In this document: positions 37,952 to 47,014 of the stretch, piece by piece
How the letters are laid out: each line of letters starts with the position of its first letter
Numbering within the stretch: the stretch's first letter is position 1
NCBI GenBank assembly: GCA_035536455.1
Contig: DATLOC010000041.1
Span: 124,001-188,000 of the forward strand
Length of the DNA stretch: 64,000 nucleotides
Source of the DNA: DASUNQ01 sp035536455
GTDB lineage: Bacteria; Acidobacteriota; Thermoanaerobaculia; Multivoradales; UBA5704
Direction of reading: 5' to 3'
Notes under the pieces: model-generated
What the model was told of the DNA's origin: nothing
Database searches by the model: none
What the model saw: only the letters and a program-made list of their open reading frames with translations
Made by a program: the position numbers and the translations under genes

Positions 37952-40690
37952 ATGGTGCGTAGCGACCTCGCGGAGATGGAGCGCCGGCAGAAGATCGCCG
38001 TCATCGGCGGCTTCGCGCTGCTTGCTCTGTCGGTACTGGTCGGCCTCTGGCTCGCCGGTTATCTGGTCCAGGTCTCCCGCAGCTTCCCCGAGGCGCCGTT
38101 CCGCCAGCCCTCCCGCCTCTACGCTCGCCCGACGCTCCTCGCCGTCGGCCGCCCGGCCGGGCCGCGGGCGGTGGTCGGCGAGCTGCGCGCGGTCGGCTAC
38201 CGCGAGTCGGAGGACGGCGGCCCGCTGCCGCAGGGCACCTTCCGCCGCTCGGGCGAGCGACTGGCGGTCCACTTCCGCAGCTTCCCCGACCGCGCGCGCG
38301 GCGGCCTCCCGGGCGGCGGCCGGCAGGTGCTCGTCGATTTCGACGGCGGCCGTGTCGCGCGCATCCTGATCGCCGGCAGCCCGGCGCAGCGGGTGGATCT
38401 CGAGCCGGCCCTCCTCGCCACCTTCTACGGCCCGGAGATGGAAGAGCGGCGGCCGGTGACGCTCGCCGAGCTGCCCGACGACGTCGTCGAGGCGGTGCTC
38501 GCCGCCGAGGACCACGCCTTCTTCAGCCACCCCGGGCTCTCGCTGGTCGCCATCGGGCGCGCCGCCTGGGCCAACCTGCGCGGCGGCGCGGTGCAGCAGG
38601 GCGGAAGCACGCTGACCCAGCAGCTGGTCAAGAACCTCTACCTCTCGCCCGAGCGGACGCTGGCGCGCAAGGCGCGCGAGGCGGTCATCGCGGTGCTGCT
38701 CGAGGCGCGCTACGGCAAGAAGAAGATCCTCGAGGCGTACTTGAACGAGATCTACTGGGGGTCGGCCAGCTCGACCAACCTGATCGGCCTCGGCGCCGCC
38801 TCCCGGGCCTACTTCGGCAAGGATGCCCGCGCCCTGCGCGTGGAGGAGGCGGCGACCCTGGCCGGCATGATCCGCGCCCCGGCCACCTACTCGCCGCTCG
38901 CCCACCCGGAGGCGGCGGTCGAGCGGCGCAACTGGGTGCTCGGGCGGATGGCGGAGCTAGGCTGGATCGAGCGCGAGCGCGCGGCGGGGCTCGCCGCGCT
39001 GCCGCTCGCGGTGTCGCCGGAGCCGGCGGCGCCGCGGCGCGCCCCCTACTTCGCCGACTACGCCGCCGCCGAGGCGCGGGAGCGCTTCGACGTCGACGAC
39101 CTGGCCGGCGGCGGCTACGTCCTCTTCGCCACCCTCGCCTGGCGCGAGCAGCGGCTCGCCGAGGAGGCGGTCGGGGAGACGCTGCCGTCGCTCGAGCGGC
39201 GCTGGGAGCGGCGGCGGCGCAAGGAGCCGCTCCAGGCGGCGCTCGTCTCGGCCGACCCGCGCGACGGCGCCATCCTCGCCTACGTCGGCGGCCGCGACTA
39301 CAAGGAGAGCCAGTTCGACCGTGTCGCCCAGGCCAAGCGGCAGGTAGGGAGCGCCTTCAAGCCGGTCGTCTACGCCGCGGCGTTCTCCGAGGGCGTGGCG
39401 TACCCCGCGAGCGTGCTGCGCGACACCCCGATCGTGGTGCGCTACGGCACGACCGAATGGCGGCCGCAGAACGACGACCGCCGCTTCCGCGGCCCGGTGA
39501 CGGTGCGCCGCGCGCTCGAGCAGTCGCTCAACATCCCGACCGTGCGGCTGGCGATGCAGGTCGGGCTCTCGCGCGTCGCGGCGCTGGCGCGGGACATGGG
39601 GATCTCCGAGGCGCTGGACCCGGTGCCGGCGCTGGCGCTCGGCGCCGCCTCGGTCACTCCCTGGGACCTGGCCGAGGTCTACGCCACCCTGGCGAGCGGC
39701 GGCGCCCGCCCGCAGCTCCACGGCTTGGCTACGGTCTTCGACCGCTTCGGCGAGAATGTCCTCGGCGAGGACCTGGCGGCGCCGCAGCGGGTGCTCCACC
39801 CGCAGCCGGCGTACCTGGTCACCGCGCTCCTCCAAGGCGCCATGGACCACGGCACCGGCGCCTCGGCGCGCAGCTTCGGCGTGCGCGGGCCGCTGGCCGG
39901 CAAGACCGGCACCACCAACGGCCGGCGCGACAGCTGGTTCGCCGGCTACAGCGGCGACCGGGTGACGGTCGTCTGGGTGGGCTACGACGACAACGCCCGC
40001 ACCCGCCTCTCCGGCGCCCGCGCCGCGGTGCCGCTCTGGGCCCGCTTCGTCAGCGCCGTCCGCCCGGCTGGCGGCTTCCGGCCGGTGCCGCAGCCGCCGG
40101 GGATCGCCACCGCGGTGATCGACCCGATGACCGGCGAGCTGGCGTCCGACTTCTGCCCGACGCGCGTCACCGAGGTCTTCGCCGACTGGCAGGTGCCGAG
40201 CCAGCCCTGCCGCCTCCATTCGTGGCAGACGCAGATGGCCTGGATGGACCCCTCGTACGACCCGACGCTCTACGGTGGCGGCGCCTTGGACCCCGCGACG
40301 GGCGAGCCGGTCTACGCCGGCGGCGGCTACGCGGGCTACGGCTACGGCGACCTCGAAGGGGCGCCGCTCGAGGCCGGCGCGGCAGGCGTGGCGCCGCCGG
40401 ACGAGGGGACCTTCCGCCGCATGCTCCGCCGCTGGCCGTCGGCCGGCGAGCCGGAGCTGGAAGAGGGCGAAGGGGAGATCGACATCCGCCCGAGCCGGCC
40501 GTCGCGCCGGATCGAGCCCGTGCCGGCACCGGCCGAGCCGGAGACGCAGGCCGTCGGGACGCTGGAGCCGGTCGTCGCCCCCGAGCCGGTCGAGAACGGC
40601 GCCGATCCGCCGCCGCCGTTCGGGACCGACGGCGGCGAGCCGCCGGTGTTCGAGTCGGCCCCTCCCGATGCGCCCCCGCCCGCGTGGTAA
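37952..40690 (+). CDS. bifunctional penicillin-binding protein 1 (GT51 transglycosylase / transpeptidase)
   Basis: This class A PBP of about 912 residues has a short cytoplasmic tail and a TM helix (KIAVIGGFALLALSVLVGLW), then a UB2H-like region. The GT51 domain has the catalytic Glu in LAAEDHAFFSHPG, followed by GGSTLTQQLVKNLYLSPERT and AYLNEIYWG. The transpeptidase domain has SxxK (VGSAFKPVVYAAAF), SLN and the AGKTGTTNG box. The Pro/Glu-rich C-terminal tail of about 150 residues is probably disordered. It polymerises and crosslinks peptidoglycan at the inner membrane. The start is uncertain: GTG 37862, ATG 37952 or ATG 37976. Confidence 0.87.
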   Translation: MVRSDLAEMERRQKIAVIGGFALLALSVLVGLWLAGYLVQVSRSFPEAPFRQPSRLYARPTLLAVGRPAGPRAVVGELRAVGYRESEDGGPLPQGTFRRSGERLAVHFRSFPDRARGGLPGGGRQVLVDFDGGRVARILIAGSPAQRVDLEPALLATFYGPEMEERRPVTLAELPDDVVEAVLAAEDHAFFSHPGLSLVAIGRAAWANLRGGAVQQGGSTLTQQLVKNLYLSPERTLARKAREAVIAVLLEARYGKKKILEAYLNEIYWGSASSTNLIGLGAASRAYFGKDARALRVEEAATLAGMIRAPATYSPLAHPEAAVERRNWVLGRMAELGWIERERAAGLAALPLAVSPEPAAPRRAPYFADYAAAEARERFDVDDLAGGGYVLFATLAWREQRLAEEAVGETLPSLERRWERRRRKEPLQAALVSADPRDGAILAYVGGRDYKESQFDRVAQAKRQVGSAFKPVVYAAAFSEGVAYPASVLRDTPIVVRYGTTEWRPQNDDRRFRGPVTVRRALEQSLNIPTVRLAMQVGLSRVAALARDMGISEALDPVPALALGAASVTPWDLAEVYATLASGGARPQLHGLATVFDRFGENVLGEDLAAPQRVLHPQPAYLVTALLQGAMDHGTGASARSFGVRGPLAGKTGTTNGRRDSWFAGYSGDRVTVVWVGYDDNARTRLSGARAAVPLWARFVSAVRPAGGFRPVPQPPGIATAVIDPMTGELASDFCPTRVTEVFADWQVPSQPCRLHSWQTQMAWMDPSYDPTLYGGGALDPATGEPVYAGGGYAGYGYGDLEGAPLEAGAAGVAPPDEGTFRRMLRRWPSAGEPELEEGEGEIDIRPSRPSRRIEPVPAPAEPETQAVGTLEPVVAPEPVENGADPPPPFGTDGGEPPVFESAPPDAPPPAW

Positions 40691-40955
40691 ATCGCCGCGC
40701 CGGCTTGCAAAAAAGAATCGGCGTCGAGCGCGCGCAGCGCTACGTCGCGCTCCTTTCCCCCGGGGGCATGCGCCGCGGCGCATGGCACATCTCTTGCGAT
40801 TACAGAAGGGCAGAGGCGGGTCGGCGGCGCGAGAGTCGCAACACCAGGAAGTGCAATAGCAGCCGCTGACCCGGGCCTCTTCTCCTTCTCCATCCGAAAC
40901 TCCGGCGAGCGCGTAGAAGTGGCAGCCGCGGGTATGCCCGCAGCGAGAGCCTGCC

Positions 40956-41609
40956 GTGCAAACCACCGACAGCGGCGCCTACGCGCTCCCCGCGCCTCCG
41001 CCTCCTCTGGCGTATATTCCGAGGCCACCACCGGAGAGGACATCGCCGCTGCAGTCGCCACGCCCGGTCGCCGCGGAGCCGAAAGACGCCACCCTGCTCG
41101 AGCGGGTCGCCGCCGGCGACCTCGACGCCTTCCACCTCTTCTATGAGCGCTACGCCGGGCGCGTCCACGCCTACGTCCAGCAGTTGAGCCGCAGCCGCGA
41201 GGGGGCGGAGGACGTGGTGCAGGAGGTCTTCCTCGCCGTCTGGCGCAAGGCCGCGAGCTTCCGCCCCGAGCGCGGCGACGCGGCGGGGTGGCTCTACACG
41301 ATGACCCGCAACAAGCTGGTGGACGGCTGGCGCCGCGCCGGCCAGGGGGCGGAGGCGGTCGAGGCGCTCGACTTCCAGCGCTTTCCGGCGGAGCGGCCGG
41401 AAGCGACCGAGCTGCTCCTGACCGTGCGCCAGGCGCTGGCGCGCGTCGCCCCCGACCAGCGGCGGGCGATCGAGATGGCTTACTTCGGCGGCCTGACCTA
41501 CGAGGAGACCGCCGACCGTTTGAACCTCCCGCTCGGCACCCTCAAGTCGCGCATCCGCACCGGGCTGCGCGCCATGCACGGAGTGCTGCAAGGGCGGCCG
41601 GGGGCGTAG
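40956..41609 (+). CDS. ECF sigma factor (partner of ChrR-like anti-sigma)
   Basis: This 217-residue group 4 sigma factor has a Pro-rich 40-residue head of uncertain reality. Region 2 includes FYERYAGRVHAYVQQLS, EDVVQEVFLAVWRKA and GWLYTMTRNKLVDGWRR. Region 4 includes RRAIEMAYFGGLTYEETADR and LPLGTLKSRIRTGLRAM. The start listed is GTG 40956, and later starts are possible. It is followed 2 nt later by the ChrR-like anti-sigma gene, the standard layout of oxidative or singlet-oxygen stress units. Confidence 0.88.
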   Translation: MQTTDSGAYALPAPPPPLAYIPRPPPERTSPLQSPRPVAAEPKDATLLERVAAGDLDAFHLFYERYAGRVHAYVQQLSRSREGAEDVVQEVFLAVWRKAASFRPERGDAAGWLYTMTRNKLVDGWRRAGQGAEAVEALDFQRFPAERPEATELLLTVRQALARVAPDQRRAIEMAYFGGLTYEETADRLNLPLGTLKSRIRTGLRAMHGVLQGRPGA

Positions 41610-41611
41610 CG

Positions 41612-42244
41612 ATGCACCCACCCGAAGAGACGCTCCTCTCGGTCGCCGCCGGCGAAGCCGACGTCGCCCACCGGGCGCTGGTCGAGGCCCACGCCGCCTC
41701 CTGCGCGGCCTGCCGCGAGGAGCTGGCGGCGCTTTCGGCGCCGGGCGGGCTGCTGTTGCGCGCGGTCGGCGAGACGCCGCCGCCGGCGGCGCTCTGGGAG
41801 CGCCTGGTGGCGCGCCTCCCGGCGCCGGCCGCCGCCGCTCCTTCGCCCCTCGCCGGCACTCCGGTGCCGCCCGCCGCGCGCGCCGAGCTGCCGGAGCTCG
41901 ACGCGCTCGCCTGGCGGTGGCCGCTCGTGCGCGGCGCCCGCATCGCCACGCTCTGGGCCGACCGCGCCGCCGGCACGACGCTCCTCATCGGCCACATGCC
42001 TGGCGGACGCCCCTTCCCGCGCCACCGCCACCCGGGCGGCGAGGACGTGGTGGTCCTGTCCGGCGCTTACCAGGACGACCACGGTCGCTGGGAGAGCGGC
42101 GCCTACGGGGTCTACGCCTCCGGCTCCGAGCACCGCCCGCTGACCGAGCCGCCGCACGAGTGCTGGATCCTCACCCGCCTGCCGCGGCCGGTCGAGTTCA
42201 CCGGCTGGCGCGGCCTGGCGCAGAAGGCGCTCGGCGGGGCCTAG
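41612..42244 (+). CDS. ChrR-like zinc anti-sigma factor with C-terminal cupin
   Basis: This 210-residue protein has an N-terminal zinc anti-sigma domain (motif HAASCAACREEL, the H-x3-C-x2-C signature). The cupin ChrR-like domain has candidate metal ligands in FPRHRHPGGEDVVVLSG (His, His, Glu) and ASGSEHRPL (His). By family analogy it holds the neighbouring ECF sigma factor until an oxidant signal acts through the cupin site. All four expected cupin ligands are present, so it should be a competent sensor. The cognate promoter has not been identified here. Confidence 0.85.
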   Translation: MHPPEETLLSVAAGEADVAHRALVEAHAASCAACREELAALSAPGGLLLRAVGETPPPAALWERLVARLPAPAAAAPSPLAGTPVPPAARAELPELDALAWRWPLVRGARIATLWADRAAGTTLLIGHMPGGRPFPRHRHPGGEDVVVLSGAYQDDHGRWESGAYGVYASGSEHRPLTEPPHECWILTRLPRPVEFTGWRGLAQKALGGA

Positions 42245-43182
42245 CGGCGTTGGCCGGTGAACTGCCGGTGGTAGCGGATGTAGCCCCCCCTGGCACCGTA
42301 GCGAACGGCACGCTGCAGCGATGAGGGGTGCATCCCCACGGCCAGCACCGCGTAGACGGGGTACGCCAGAGTGCGCAGGATCGCCCTGCCGGGCCGGTGG
42401 TAGAGGTCGCACACGGCGACCTCCGCGCCGTGGATCGCCGCCTCCTCGAGCATCCGCTCGCGGAAGCTCCCGTCCTCCTCCATCCAGCGTGCCAGGAGCT
42501 CGTGATCGGGGCTCTCGCGCAGGGCGTAGCTGCCGCGCCGCTCCCCGCTCCACAGGACGATCACGCCGACCCGGGGGATGAACCTGAGGCGGGCGCCGGA
42601 GCGCCAGGCGCGAAACAGCCAGGCCTGCGAGGGTGTGACGTACACGGAATCGGCGGCGGGCCAGGGGCCCACGGAGCCCGCCAGCTCCCGCCGAAAGACC
42701 CAGGTCGAGGCGCTGTAAAACGCGAACGGGCTGTAACCGCCCGGCGGAGGGACCCCCGCTAGCCCGAAGCTCAACGGCGCCTGGCCGGGCCCGCGATCGG
42801 GGGCGCCGTGGGCGACGGCGGCCGGCACCCAGACGAGGTCCGCTTCCTCGCGGTCGAGCTCGGCGACGCAAGTCGCCAGGTGGTCCGGCAGGTGGATGTC
42901 GTCGTGATTGAGAAACGCGATGTAGCGGCCGCCGGCCAAGGCGATGCCGTGGTTGTTGGGCCCGCTCTGCTCGCCCGTGTTGCGCGGCAGGTTGACGAAG
43001 CGGATGCGCGGTTCCCGGAACGACGCCACGACCTCTTCGGTGTCGTCGGTGCAGCAATCCCCGACGACGATCAGCTCCCAATCCGTGAAGGTGGACGCGA
43101 TGACGCTGCGGACGGCGTGCTTCAGCACCTGACTGCGGTTGTAGGTCGCGATGACGACCGAGACCCTGGGGGGCCGGCTCAT
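42241..43182 (-). CDS. family 2 glycosyltransferase
   Basis: This 313-residue GT-A fold enzyme begins VSVVIATYNRSQVLKHAVRS. It has DWELIVVGDCCTDDTEEVV, the metal-binding DxD-type LNHDDIHLPDHL and a helical C-terminal part ending in basic residues. No TM helix of the dolichol-type synthases is evident; a hydrophobic AYPVYAVLAVGM segment may peripherally bind the membrane. It overlaps the upstream FAD oxidoreductase by 4 nt. The sugar donor and acceptor cannot be read from sequence. Confidence 0.82.
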   Translation of the reverse strand: MSRPPRVSVVIATYNRSQVLKHAVRSVIASTFTDWELIVVGDCCTDDTEEVVASFREPRIRFVNLPRNTGEQSGPNNHGIALAGGRYIAFLNHDDIHLPDHLATCVAELDREEADLVWVPAAVAHGAPDRGPGQAPLSFGLAGVPPPGGYSPFAFYSASTWVFRRELAGSVGPWPAADSVYVTPSQAWLFRAWRSGARLRFIPRVGVIVLWSGERRGSYALRESPDHELLARWMEEDGSFRERMLEEAAIHGAEVAVCDLYHRPGRAILRTLAYPVYAVLAVGMHPSSLQRAVRYGARGGYIRYHRQFTGQRR

Positions 43183-44402
43183 GACAGGCCCAGGATCCTC
43201 TCGGCCGTCTTCATCCCCATGTACGGCGTCATGGTGTACTTGCCGGTGTTCACCGAATGGTAGTTGCCGGCCGAGTACACGCCGATCTCGTGGCGCTCGT
43301 GGAGCTTGCTCCGGGGATCGTCGACGTCCGTGTCGCCCCAGGCGAAGATCACGCCGCCGCCCGGATCCACGTCCGCGGGGCGGAAATCCAGCGACTTCAG
43401 CAGCGGGCACCGCTTCAGCCACTCCGCGTGGCTGCGGCGGAACACCTCGTACCGGCGCTCGGGCGTGAGCTCGCGCTCCCAGTCGGGCGGCTGGAGGGCG
43501 CGCGAGGTACCGATCATCCCTTCCGGGTACCACGACAGGAAGAGACCGTTCCTGCCGTAGTTGACGATGTCGCCGAAGGGCCCCAGGACACAGATGATCG
43601 ACGGGATGTCCCCATTGGACAGCGGCACCATGATTCGATTCGCGAACTTGTACCGGTAGAGCCAGGGGTGGTCCTGGCCCAATCCCATCTGCGCGTCGAT
43701 GTGCAGGCGGCCGTGCCAGAGGGCGTTGGCGACCTGGTCGTAGGGCTCGATGTAGTCGTGGCCGTCCTTCTCGAACGACACGGCGAGCCCGCCGCCGTCG
43801 CGGCGGGCCACCTCCGTCACCCGGGCGCCCCACACGCAGTGGATCCGCGGATGCGCGAGCGCGGCCGCGCGCAGCAGCCCGGCCACGGTCCGCGGGTCGA
43901 CGGCCCGCTCGGAGGTGCGGAACATGGTCACGAAGTGCTCGGCGGCGACCGTGGACTCCATCTCCGTCCGGCTCAGCTCCTCGATCTCCAGCGCGCGATC
44001 GAGGCCGAGGTAGGAGGCGCCGCAAGCCCGGTGGAGCTCCTCGAACAGCCGCTGGCAGCTCGCGTAGTGCGCCCGCAGGCCGTCGACGTCCACCATCGTC
44101 CCCACGTGCACGGCGTAAAGGAAGGGTGTCGAGATCTCCAGCCGGGCGCGGTCGAAGCCCACCCAGCGGTCGATGAGCGTGGCGAAGGAGAGGGCGCCGC
44201 GGATCATCAGCTCCGCCGTCCGCAACGTGCGGTCCTTGGCGTAGAGGATCCCGAGGTGAACCTTGCCCTCGTTGTGGAAGCTGGCCCGGCGGATCGGCTC
44301 GTCGCACTGATCGTAGAGATCGACGTCGAGCCCGCGGCCGGCCAGCTCGAGGGCGGCGCAGGTCCCGGTGTTGCCGGCGCCCAGAATGGCGATTCTCATC
44401 AT
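43179..44402 (-). CDS. FAD-dependent oxidoreductase (DAO-like)
   Basis: This 407-residue flavoprotein has the Rossmann N-terminus MRIAILGAGNTGTCAALELA followed by DVDLYDQ, ending the beta-alpha-beta ADP motif with an acidic residue. EGKVHLGILYA resembles the second FAD-contact region of D-amino-acid oxidase-type enzymes. The C-terminal GVYSAGNYHSVNTGKYTM would carry the FAD-closing motif. The substrate is unknown; coupling to a GT2 gene suggests oxidation or modification of a sugar or glycan precursor. Adjacent ATGs at 44402 and 44399 are equivalent starts. Confidence 0.7.
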   Translation of the reverse strand: MMRIAILGAGNTGTCAALELAGRGLDVDLYDQCDEPIRRASFHNEGKVHLGILYAKDRTLRTAELMIRGALSFATLIDRWVGFDRARLEISTPFLYAVHVGTMVDVDGLRAHYASCQRLFEELHRACGASYLGLDRALEIEELSRTEMESTVAAEHFVTMFRTSERAVDPRTVAGLLRAAALAHPRIHCVWGARVTEVARRDGGGLAVSFEKDGHDYIEPYDQVANALWHGRLHIDAQMGLGQDHPWLYRYKFANRIMVPLSNGDIPSIICVLGPFGDIVNYGRNGLFLSWYPEGMIGTSRALQPPDWERELTPERRYEVFRRSHAEWLKRCPLLKSLDFRPADVDPGGGVIFAWGDTDVDDPRSKLHERHEIGVYSAGNYHSVNTGKYTMTPYMGMKTAERILGLS

Positions 44403-44432
44403 CGGGGGTCGTGGCGGCGAGTATATTTCGAG

Positions 44433-44474
44433 CCCTCCTGGCCCGGCGGTTGCACAGAGGCCGGGCCAGGAGGG
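44433..44474 (+). promoter_or_regulatory. perfect 15-bp hairpin covering a ribosome binding site
   Basis: Arms CCCTCCTGGCCCGGC (44433-44447) and GCCGGGCCAGGAGGG (44460-44474) are exactly complementary with a 12-nt loop. The 3' arm contains the AGGAGG that serves the ATG at 44482, so the folded mRNA would hide the Shine-Dalgarno. It could also be a DNA operator in the divergent promoter region. Confidence 0.6.
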
Positions 44475-44481
44475 GGGACCA

Positions 44482-44790
44482 ATGGAACAAGTCCTCCGCA
44501 CGTTCGAAGACCCTGTCGTCAGCCGGGAAGGCGTCCGCTACTTCGCCCGCGCCTGCGGGCGCGCAGTGGACAACCACTGGGAGGGGTGGCTCGAGTTCGA
44601 GCCCCAGGGCGAGGACGCGGTGCTGCGCTCCGAGCGCGAGACGACGCAGCCCAACCAGACCGCGGCCGAGTACTGGTCCGGCGGCCTCTCCCGGGTCTAT
44701 CTGGAAGGCGCCCTGGAACGGGCGCTCAGGCCGATGGAGCGGGCGCCGGAGGCGCCGCCGGCGCATGGCGCACCTCTCCCTGGTGGGTGA
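44482..44790 (+). CDS. conserved hypothetical protein, 102 aa
   Basis: This small soluble protein has a characteristic core: WEGWLEFEPQGEDAVLRSER, TTQPNQTAAEYWSGG and RVYLEGALERAL. Similar short proteins occur widely without an assigned role. The start is fixed by AGGAGGGGGG 4-13 nt upstream of ATG 44482, a site that lies inside a perfect hairpin. Its 3' end overlaps the 3' end of pntAA on the other strand by 65 nt. It is divergent from the FAD oxidoreductase. Confidence 0.7.
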   Translation: MEQVLRTFEDPVVSREGVRYFARACGRAVDNHWEGWLEFEPQGEDAVLRSERETTQPNQTAAEYWSGGLSRVYLEGALERALRPMERAPEAPPAHGAPLPGG

Positions 44791-45868
44791 GGAGGCAGCC
44801 GGCGACGACCTCGTCGGACGGATCGACCGCCAGCTTCCCGTCGCGCAGGAGGAGCTGGAAGAGGGCCTGGACGTTGCGCGCGTAGAGCGTGCTCGCGTGG
44901 TGCGGCACGGTGGCGGCTAGGTTCGACGGCGCCAGTACCAGGACGCCGCCGTGGACGACCTCGCGGTCGGCCTCCGACAGCTCGCAGTTGCCGCCCTGCT
45001 CGATCGCCAGGTCGACGACCACCGACCCCGGCCGCATTGACTCGACCATCGCGGCGGTGACCAGCCGCGGCGCCGGGCGCCCGGGCACCAGGGCGGTGGT
45101 GACGACCGCGTCGGCGGCGGCGACCCGTTCGGCCACGATCTGTCGCTGCCGCGCCAGGAACTCCTCGCCCATCTCGCGCGCGTAGCCGCCGGTGCCTTCG
45201 CCGCTCTCGGCCTGCGGCAGCTCGATGAAGCGGCCGCCGAGCGACTCGACCTGCTCCTTGACCGCGGCGCGCACGTCGGAGACCTCGACGACCGCGCCCA
45301 GCCGGCGCGCGGTGGCGATCGCCTGCAGGCCGGCCACCCCCGCCCCCATCACCACCACCCGCGCCGGCGGGATGGTGCCGGCGGCGGTCATCATCAGCGG
45401 GAAGTAGCGCGGCAGGCGGGCGGCGGCCAGCAGCGCCGCCTTGTAGCCGGCGATCGAGGCCTGCGAGGAGAGGGCGTCCATCGGCTGGGCGCGGGTGATG
45501 CGCGGCACCAGCTCCATGGCGAGGGCGGTGACGCCGCCGGCGGCGAGGCGCTCGACCGTCTCGCGCTCGCGGTACGGGGCGAGGAAACCGACGACGACCG
45601 CCCCCGAGCGCAGCGCGGCGGCCTCGTCGGCGGTGAGCGGCGCCACCTTGAGGACCGCGTCGGCGCTCCGCCAGGCGCCGGCGGCGTCGCGCTCGAGGCG
45701 CGCGCCCGCCGCCTCGTAGGCCGCGTCGGCGAAGTACGCGGTCTCGCCGGCCCCGGCCTCCACGACGACCTCCAGGCCGGCCGCCGTCAGGCGCTTCACG
45801 GTCTCGGGCGTGGCGGCGACCCGCGTCTCCCCCGGCCGGCTCTCCTTCGGCACGAAGACCTTGGCCAT
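44726..45868 (-). CDS. pntAA: NAD(P) transhydrogenase subunit alpha part 1 (PntAA)
   Basis: This 380-residue NAD(H)-binding dI component of proton-translocating transhydrogenase starts VFVPKESRPGETRVAATPE. It contains MDALSSQASIAGYKA, a Rossmann motif VVVMGAGVAGLQAIATARRL, EQGGNCELSEAD and the C-terminal VVAGCLLTHQGEVRH. It is soluble and needs the membrane subunits PntAB and PntB for proton-coupled hydride transfer. Neither is adjacent: the gene is followed by a convergent small gene and preceded by TerC. GGGAGGGAGGAG precedes its ATG. Confidence 0.87.
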   Translation of the reverse strand: MAKVFVPKESRPGETRVAATPETVKRLTAAGLEVVVEAGAGETAYFADAAYEAAGARLERDAAGAWRSADAVLKVAPLTADEAAALRSGAVVVGFLAPYRERETVERLAAGGVTALAMELVPRITRAQPMDALSSQASIAGYKAALLAAARLPRYFPLMMTAAGTIPPARVVVMGAGVAGLQAIATARRLGAVVEVSDVRAAVKEQVESLGGRFIELPQAESGEGTGGYAREMGEEFLARQRQIVAERVAAADAVVTTALVPGRPAPRLVTAAMVESMRPGSVVVDLAIEQGGNCELSEADREVVHGGVLVLAPSNLAATVPHHASTLYARNVQALFQLLLRDGKLAVDPSDEVVAGCLLTHQGEVRHAPAAPPAPAPSA

Positions 45869-45882
45869 CTCCTCCCTCCCGC

Positions 45883-46932
45883 TCAGCGGCGCGTCGCCGT
45901 CTCCTCTTCCTTCTTTTCCTTCTCTTCCTTCGCCTGCTCCTCGCGCAGCATGTGCGCCGCCTCGGAGTGCTCGAAGTCGCCCACCGTCTGCTCCGTCGGG
46001 TCGGGGATCGACTCGGGCGGCGCCGGCCGGGCGAGCGAGACGAGGACCGAGACCAGCAGGATCCCCAGCACCACGCCGAGCGACAGCAGGTTCGGGATCT
46101 CGAGCCAGTCGTGGATCACCATCTTGACGCCGATGAACATCAGCACTAGCCCGAGGCCGTAGGAGAGGTAGCGGAACTTGTGCATCAGCCCGGCGAGCAG
46201 GAAGTAGAGGGCGCGCAGGCCGAGGATGGCGAAGATGTTCGAGGTGAAGACGATGAAGGGGTCGCGGGTGACGCCGAAGACGGCGGGGATCGAGTCGACG
46301 GCGAAGACCACGTCGGTGGCCTCGACGACGATCAGCACCAGCATCAGCGGCGTGGCGAAGAGCTTCCCCCCCTCGCGCACGAAAAAGTCCTTGCCGGAGT
46401 AGTGCGAGGTCAGCGGCACGAAGCGCTGGAAGAGCTTGACCGCGGGGTTCTTCTCCGGGTGGACCTCGGCCTCGTGCCCGCGCAGCACCTTCCAGCCCGT
46501 CCAGACGAGGAAAACGCCGAAGACCAGGATGATCCACTCGAAGCGCTCGAGCAGAGCGACGCCCAAGGCGATGAAGATGCCGCGGGAGATGAGCGCTCCG
46601 AGGATGCCCCAGAAGAGGACGCGGTGCTGGAACTCCGCCGGCACCGCGAAGTAGTTGAAGATGACGATGAAGACGAAGATGTTGTCGAAAGAGAGCGAGC
46701 GCTCGATGACGTAGCCGAGCAGGAACTCGAGCCCCGGCGTGCCGCCGTACTCGAAGTAGATCCAGCCGTTGAAGGCGAAGGCGAGGAGGGTCCAGACGAC
46801 GCTCCAGAAGACCGCCTCGCGCAAGCCGATGCGGTGGGTCTTGCGGTGGAAGACGCCCAGGTCGAGCGCCAGCATGACGAAGACGAACCCCAGGAAGAGG
46901 AACCACTGCAGAGGGGAGCCGAGGTCGCGCAT
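45883..46932 (-). CDS. TerC/Alx family membrane protein
   Basis: This 349-residue integral membrane protein has about eight or nine helices. It carries the two family acid motifs: RSLSFDNIFVFIVIFNYF in the first half and EATDVVFAVDSIPAVFGVT in the second. A charged C-terminal tail rich in Glu and Lys follows. Characterised relatives are linked to metal (Mn2+) efflux and cotranslocational metalation, and to tellurite resistance. I looked for a Mn-sensing riboswitch in the 82 nt upstream and saw none. It is 14 nt upstream of pntAA, which may be cotranscribed. Confidence 0.88.
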   Translation of the reverse strand: MRDLGSPLQWFLFLGFVFVMLALDLGVFHRKTHRIGLREAVFWSVVWTLLAFAFNGWIYFEYGGTPGLEFLLGYVIERSLSFDNIFVFIVIFNYFAVPAEFQHRVLFWGILGALISRGIFIALGVALLERFEWIILVFGVFLVWTGWKVLRGHEAEVHPEKNPAVKLFQRFVPLTSHYSGKDFFVREGGKLFATPLMLVLIVVEATDVVFAVDSIPAVFGVTRDPFIVFTSNIFAILGLRALYFLLAGLMHKFRYLSYGLGLVLMFIGVKMVIHDWLEIPNLLSLGVVLGILLVSVLVSLARPAPPESIPDPTEQTVGDFEHSEAAHMLREEQAKEEKEKKEEETATRR

Positions 46933-47014
46933 GGAGGAAGAAGACGGTCCGCGCCGGCCGCCGCCGGCGGAGCGGCGCGGAGTCTAGCAGGGGCTCTGCT
47001 GCTCTACGGCTGGA

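Noticed and set aside
40691..40955. 265-bp gap between the PBP and the ECF sigma gene
   Set aside because: I looked for small genes, RNAs and repeats and saw nothing convincing. It probably holds the sigma-unit promoter, but no clear boxes are visible.
46933..47014. Mn-sensing yybP-ykoY riboswitch upstream of terC
   Set aside because: The 82-nt leader is too short and lacks the paired conserved loops of that class.
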